A stretch of 59,407 nucleotides of DNA from Chloroflexota bacterium (lineage in GTDB: Bacteria > Chloroflexota > Anaerolineae > J102), in contig JAKOVD010000114.1 in assembly GCA_029782215.1 (NCBI GenBank), positions 1 through 59,407 of the forward strand, read 5' to 3'. Shown here one piece after another: positions 55,266 to 59,407 of the stretch. A program made the position numbers and the translations under genes. Under the pieces are notes generated by a model. The model was not told where the DNA came from. It made no database searches and saw nothing but the letters and a program-made list of their open reading frames with translations. The stretch's first letter is position 1. Every line of letters starts with the position of its first letter.

Positions 55266-56987
55266 ATGACCCACTTCAGGCCCTTGAAACGACTCTGCGC
55301 CCCGCCGGCAGCGCTGCTGCTCATACTGCTCGCATTGTCCGCGTGCGCTGTGCAACCGCCGCAGCCGGCGCCGGCTGCAGAAACGCCCGCCGCCTCCAAA
55401 CTGACGCCTACGGTCACACCTGCTGTCGTAGCGACCGCAGGCGCACCGGAGGCAGTGGCAGAGGCTGCGCCGCCTGACAAGGACGCCACCGCTGCCAAAT
55501 TGCCGCGGTTTGAGCCGCTGGAAAAGTGTTTCGCCCAACCGCCGGACGACCTCGAAGTCAAGTACAAGATGGATTGCGGCTACGTGGTGGTGCCGGAGTC
55601 TCGCAACAGCGAGAGCCGTCGCGAGCTGAAGCTGGGCATCACCCGACTCAGTTCCGGTCAGGGGACCGCCAAGTCGCCGCTGTTCATGTTGGGCGGCGGT
55701 CCGGGCCAGACGCAGATCAGTCCCGACTTCTTTCGCTTGTTCCAGACCGAACTGCTGGGCGGCATTCTGCAAGCTCGGGACGTCGTCATCATCGAGCAGC
55801 GAGGTACTGAATACACCAACACTGAGCTGGCATGTCCAGGAGCTCTCACTGCTCCGTGGGCTGCCTACGAACAGGGGCTGACTGCCGGCGAAACCGCCGC
55901 CTTCGAAGCCGGGGTCATTCGGAGCTGCATTGACGCTTTCAAGGCGCAAGGGGTCAGCTTCGACGCCTACAACAGCGTGGAAAACGCCGCCGACGTGAAC
56001 GCGGTCCGTGAGGCGCTGGGCTACGACAAGATCATCTACTACGGCGCTTCCTATGGCTCCCAGCTCGGGCAGCACGTCATGCGTGACTTTCCTGAGATTC
56101 TGGAAGCGGTGGTGCTCGACGGCGCCGAGGGTCTGTCGCGCAAGAGCTGGGTTGAGAACCGGGCGTTGGATACCCAGTGGGGTATCGACAACCTGACCAA
56201 ACTGTGCAAGGCGGATGCGAAGTGTATGGAAGCATATGATGTCTCTGCCCTGGTAGATGCCGCGCTGGCGTTGTTCGACAAGGGACCGCTGCCATACACC
56301 TACACCGTTCCCAGCGACGCGGCGCAAACCATTCATGGCGAGGTAACCGTGCAGGATATGGTGGCCCTGATCTACAGGTTGCAGGGCGATCGCATCGGGA
56401 CCATGAGCCTGCCGGCAACCCTGACTCAGTTGGTGGAGGGCGGGGCGGGGCCAACTGCCGAACTACTGGGCTCCATCAAAGCCAGCAATCTGATTGCCAG
56501 CCGCACCGCCACGACGAGCCCCATGGCCTTGCTCATGCACGTGGCGATGGTCTGCTCTGACGATCCTGTGAAATCGGCCGATGAGGTGAGGCTGGAGGGG
56601 GCCGGCCGCTACGCCACGCTCTTCGGCCAGGCAGGCGCCGAGGAATACGCGGAGTTCTGTTCGCTCATCAACGTGAACGCGCTGCCTGACTCCACCGATG
56701 TCGATGTCACGACAGACGTTCCCACGCTGCTGTTAAGCGGCGATCTCGATGTAGCGACCCCCACCTTCCGCAGCCAGGAAGTGGCCGGCGTCTTGCCGAA
56801 TGCCACTTTGGTCGTCTTCCCTGGCACAACCCACGTTCAGATTGCGGGGATCAATGTCTGCGCCGCTCAGGTCATGACGCAGTTTGTCCTGAATCCGGCG
56901 GCACCCCTGGATACGAGCTGCACGAAGAACAGTCCCCCGTTGGGGTTTGTGCTTCCTGATGGCAGCACCAGCCGGGAAGCAGACTGA
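55266..56987 (+). CDS. Lipoprotein alpha/beta-hydrolase, S33 tripeptidyl-aminopeptidase-like
   Basis: This 573-residue lipoprotein has lipobox LSAC with Cys27, a ~50-residue Ala/Pro-rich linker and an alpha/beta-hydrolase domain. Catalytic triad candidates are Ser262 (GASYGSQLG), Asp495 (GDLDVATP) and His523 (GTTHVQI), in the order and spacing of S33 TAP-like peptidases. The oxyanion region GGGPGQ is also present. It probably trims N-terminal residues from peptides outside the membrane, possibly feeding peptide importers, but esterase activity cannot be excluded. The start has no obvious ribosome-binding site. The next gene begins 67 bases downstream. Confidence 0.85.
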   Translation: MTHFRPLKRLCAPPAALLLILLALSACAVQPPQPAPAAETPAASKLTPTVTPAVVATAGAPEAVAEAAPPDKDATAAKLPRFEPLEKCFAQPPDDLEVKYKMDCGYVVVPESRNSESRRELKLGITRLSSGQGTAKSPLFMLGGGPGQTQISPDFFRLFQTELLGGILQARDVVIIEQRGTEYTNTELACPGALTAPWAAYEQGLTAGETAAFEAGVIRSCIDAFKAQGVSFDAYNSVENAADVNAVREALGYDKIIYYGASYGSQLGQHVMRDFPEILEAVVLDGAEGLSRKSWVENRALDTQWGIDNLTKLCKADAKCMEAYDVSALVDAALALFDKGPLPYTYTVPSDAAQTIHGEVTVQDMVALIYRLQGDRIGTMSLPATLTQLVEGGAGPTAELLGSIKASNLIASRTATTSPMALLMHVAMVCSDDPVKSADEVRLEGAGRYATLFGQAGAEEYAEFCSLINVNALPDSTDVDVTTDVPTLLLSGDLDVATPTFRSQEVAGVLPNATLVVFPGTTHVQIAGINVCAAQVMTQFVLNPAAPLDTSCTKNSPPLGFVLPDGSTSREAD

Positions 56988-57054
56988 CGTACGGCATCAT
57001 CCGGTGCTGCGATCGGACGATTCCACCTGTTGAAAGCCAGGGTACTTCAGCCTA

Positions 57055-57861
57055 ATGGAAACGCAAGGAGCTAGCAAACGCATCACGCTGTATCTCGTGC
57101 TCGTGTTCGCCGTGAGCGCGGTGTTCTACGCCCTCATCATGCGCAACGGCGGTCTGGCGGGCGCCGGCCAGCTCTATGTGCTTCCGCTGATGTGGACGCC
57201 CGCGGCGGCGGCGCTGGTCACCACCTTCGTTTTTCAGCGCAACGTGAGAGGACTAGGCTGGGGCCTGGGCAAGCCGGTCTACTATCTGATTGCCTACCTA
57301 CTGCCGTTGTTCTATGCCGGGCTGGTGTACGGCCTGGTCTGGCTGCTGGGGCTGGGGAAGGTTGACGCCAGCGCCCTTGGCGCGAATCTCGGCCCGAGCC
57401 TGCTGAAGGCACTGACGGTGGGCGTGCTGGGCGCAAGCCTGCTGGCGCTCGGCGAGGAAATCGGCTGGCGGGGGCTGCTGGTGCCGCAACTGGCGCGGCT
57501 GCATCCCTTTGGTCGCACCGCTCTCATCAGCGGCATTATCTGGGGCCTCTGGCATGTCCCCCTGATCATCGGCGGCGGCTACAGCAGCGGCGCGCCGGCC
57601 TGGTATGCCGTCGCCTGTTTCATGGTCCTGATCGTGGGAGTATCGTTTCCCTTCGCCTGGCTGCGACTCGCCTCGGGGAGCATATGGCCTGCTGTCCTCA
57701 TGCACGCCGTGCACAACGTCGTGATCCAGAGCGTTTTGGACGTGGTCACGGTTGACACGGGCCACACGAAGTTCTTTACCACCGAATTCGGCCTGGGGCT
57801 GGCCATTGCCGGCGCCCTCCTTGGTCTCGTCTTCTGGCGGATCGGACCGCCCAAGCCATGA
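57055..57861 (+). CDS. CPBP-family intramembrane metalloprotease
   Basis: This 268-residue membrane protein of the Abi/CAAX-protease (Rce1-like) family has the catalytic motifs E134-E135-x3-R139 (GEEIGWRG), His167 (WGLWHVP) and His217/His220 with Asn221 (MHAVHN), the complete conserved set. About seven to eight helices are expected. Bacterial members act in bacteriocin self-immunity, peptide processing or unknown roles. Its stop overlaps the start of the PrsW-like gene (ATGA), so the two membrane proteases are translationally coupled. Confidence 0.9.
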   Translation: METQGASKRITLYLVLVFAVSAVFYALIMRNGGLAGAGQLYVLPLMWTPAAAALVTTFVFQRNVRGLGWGLGKPVYYLIAYLLPLFYAGLVYGLVWLLGLGKVDASALGANLGPSLLKALTVGVLGASLLALGEEIGWRGLLVPQLARLHPFGRTALISGIIWGLWHVPLIIGGGYSSGAPAWYAVACFMVLIVGVSFPFAWLRLASGSIWPAVLMHAVHNVVIQSVLDVVTVDTGHTKFFTTEFGLGLAIAGALLGLVFWRIGPPKP

Positions 57862-59069
57862 ACCTCGATACACGGCTCCGCAGAGTCCTCTACAATTCGC
57901 CTCTCCACCGCACCGGCGGCAAGATTGCGCTGGCTGCAATCCTGATCGGGATGTTCGTGTACGCGTTCCCGGCTTTTCAGAAGTACTACCTCACCCAACC
58001 CTTGCAGATGCTGGCCGGTCTGGCCGTGAGTGCGGTTCTCTACCTGCCGACCGTTCTCGCACTCCTTTACTTTGACCGCCGCGAGCGCGAGGCGAAGCTG
58101 CTTTTCTGGGGCACGACGCTCTCAGTCATTTTCTTCTTTGGGCCGGTGGCATCGAGAACGATTCACCTGCTCCGCGACACGACCGGTCTCAGCGACTGGC
58201 AGTTTGTGGGATTTGTCGAAGAACCCACCAAGGTGCTGCCGCTGCTGCTGCTGCTCATCTTCGTCCGTCCGGCCGTCAACGGCACCCGGGATGGGTTGAT
58301 CTACGGCGCGCTGGGCGGGTTGGGCTTTGCCATGCTGGAGAGCTCGGCCTATTTCGCCCTCGTCAACTACGGCGAGATGGGCTGGCCGTCTCTTTTGACC
58401 GAGACCATTGGCCGGGCCTCGCTTCTGGGCACGGACATCCACATCCTGTTCGCGGCCACCGTCGGCGCCGCAATCGGTTATGGCGTGAGCACGAAACGGC
58501 GATGGCTGGGGGTCCTGGTGATCATCGGCACCTTCCTGCTGGTGGCGCTGACGCATGGCCAGCAGGACCACACCCTGGGCAAAACGCTGGCCGTCATCGG
58601 CGCTGTCGTTGGCGCCGGTGCGGTTGCCATGCTGACAGGCCTGCCTATGGAGCAGATAGACCAACTCCAGGGCACTCCCTGGAACTACCTCATGTTGAGC
58701 ATCGGCTCCACCGCCAACATCATCGGCATCAACCTTATCAACCTCATCATCCTCTTTGCAGCCTTGTGGAAGTCGGGGGACACCGAACGCCGCGTGGTGC
58801 GCACGCATCTACAAGGTGAGCCGGAAGCGATCGTCACAGCGGAGGAATACGCCGGGGTGGAAGCCGAGCGCCGGCTGCATCTGCGTTGGATTGCCGGCTA
58901 TCCGAAGGCCACCGCCCGATCGATCCGCAGTCTGCAGAACGAGCTTGCCTTTCGCAAAGAGTACGTGCAGCGGCGCTCCGCCGATGTGGACAGCGATCCG
59001 CCGGTGCTCGCCCTGCGAGAACTGATCGAAACCGAGCGTGCCAACGTTGCTTCGGGCTATCCTGCCTGA
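57858..59069 (+). CDS. PrsW-family intramembrane metalloprotease
   Basis: This 403-residue membrane protein has all three PrsW motifs: E121-E122-x2-K125 (FVEEPTKVLPLL), F157-x3-E161 (GLGFAMLESSAYF) and His195 (TDIHILFAATVGAAIGYG). About nine helices (~1-305) are followed by a ~100-residue soluble charged C-terminal tail (from ~306, GDTERRVVRTHLQ), longer than in B. subtilis PrsW. PrsW there cleaves an anti-sigma factor in stress signalling. No anti-sigma/sigma pair is adjacent here, so the target is unknown. It overlaps the CPBP protease gene by four bases. Confidence 0.88.
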   Translation: MNLDTRLRRVLYNSPLHRTGGKIALAAILIGMFVYAFPAFQKYYLTQPLQMLAGLAVSAVLYLPTVLALLYFDRREREAKLLFWGTTLSVIFFFGPVASRTIHLLRDTTGLSDWQFVGFVEEPTKVLPLLLLLIFVRPAVNGTRDGLIYGALGGLGFAMLESSAYFALVNYGEMGWPSLLTETIGRASLLGTDIHILFAATVGAAIGYGVSTKRRWLGVLVIIGTFLLVALTHGQQDHTLGKTLAVIGAVVGAGAVAMLTGLPMEQIDQLQGTPWNYLMLSIGSTANIIGINLINLIILFAALWKSGDTERRVVRTHLQGEPEAIVTAEEYAGVEAERRLHLRWIAGYPKATARSIRSLQNELAFRKEYVQRRSADVDSDPPVLALRELIETERANVASGYPA

Positions 59070-59143
59070 CCCGCATCAGGCAATTAGGCGCTTGCTAAAG
59101 TCATCACCAGTCCAACCACTCACACCCAAGGTGAACACAACCC

Positions 59144-59407
59144 ATGTCTTCCAGTAAACACTCGCTTCCCTTCCTGCTGCTCCTGGCAGTGCTGCTGGCC
59201 CTGGCCCTGGCGGCCTGCGGCGGCGCCGCTTCGCCAACTCCCACCGTCCCGCCGCCCACGGTCCCGCCGGTTGCGGCCACACCCGTCCCACCCACGGCTG
59301 CACCGGCGGCGCCATCGCCCACGCCCCTGCCCGACCTGTGGCAGAAGATCCAGTCCGAGGGCAAGCTTGTGGTCGGCACCTCGGCGGACTATGCGCCCTA
59401 CGAGTCG
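59144..59407 (+). CDS. Amino-acid-type ABC transporter binding lipoprotein, truncated by window end
   Basis: Only the first 88 codons are present. A lipoprotein signal (PFLLLLAVLLALALAAC, lipid Cys25) is followed by a Pro/Thr/Ala linker and then LWQKIQSEGKLVVGTSADYAPYES. This is the typical first strand of family 3 solute-binding proteins for polar amino acids or related ligands. ATG 59144 follows AAGGTGA about ten bases upstream. The permease and ATPase, if any, lie outside the window. Confidence 0.8.
   Translation, partial: MSSSKHSLPFLLLLAVLLALALAACGGAASPTPTVPPPTVPPVAATPVPPTAAPAAPSPTPLPDLWQKIQSEGKLVVGTSADYAPYES

Overview
The window is a GC-rich bacterial chromosome segment. It most likely comes from a Chloroflexota member of the Anaerolineae/Caldilineae type. 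This is inferred from style, not from a marker gene: very large secreted proteins with Pro-Thr 'PTPTNTPT' stalks, CSLREA-type beta-helix domains, BTAD and LuxR-type ATPase regulators, and extended -10 promoters of the form TGCTATAAT. No rRNA, tRNA, CRISPR array or phage module was seen.

Layout. 1-2083: the 3' end of a secreted beta-helix/Pro-Thr/fibronectin-like protein, a ParB-like domain protein, and a dispersed palindromic repeat. 2084-6938: a BTAD/NB-ARC/TPR regulator, a 68-residue protein and a zinc alcohol dehydrogenase in one transcription unit. 7042-12740: a peptide/nickel-type ABC importer (lipoprotein, DppC-like permease, fused double ATPase, DppB-like permease). An octanucleotide repeat element splits this operon. 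12763-16969: a small secreted protein with a candidate operator, a LuxR-type ATPase regulator and an orphan PhnD-like binding protein. 17208-24847: a one-carbon block, with formate-tetrahydrofolate ligase followed by a four-subunit NAD-linked formate dehydrogenase and FdhD. 24917-28843: a class III cyclase/AAA/TPR protein with the layout of soluble adenylyl cyclase. 28938-39648: two giant exported proteins, one with six SdrD-type domains plus a beta-propeller and one with beta-helices, a gingipain-like C25 peptidase and PKD domains. 39748-45242: a Ca2+/H+ exchanger, a secreted glycoside hydrolase, a pentapeptide-repeat protein, two HdeD-like membrane proteins and a frameshifted VOC protein. 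45287-49191: a NarL-type response regulator, its histidine kinase and a divergent stand-alone degenerate receiver. 49223-55035: a third giant exported protein, with one frameshift. 55266-59407: a lipoprotein S33-type hydrolase, two overlapping intramembrane protease genes (CPBP and PrsW) and the start of an amino-acid-type binding lipoprotein.

How the parts fit together. Formate can be activated to formyl-tetrahydrofolate by Fhs or oxidised to CO2 with NAD by the dehydrogenase. The cyclase directly downstream resembles a bicarbonate-responsive family, so a CO2/formate signalling link is possible but unproven. The three giant exported proteins share Pro-Thr stalks. Two end in, and one carries internally, a short Tyr/Trp-x-Pro-Leu motif that may be a surface-sorting or anchoring signal. 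Two single-base frameshifts and a 14-base match to a sequencing adapter show that parts of the assembly between 44.7 and 49.6 kb need checking against reads.
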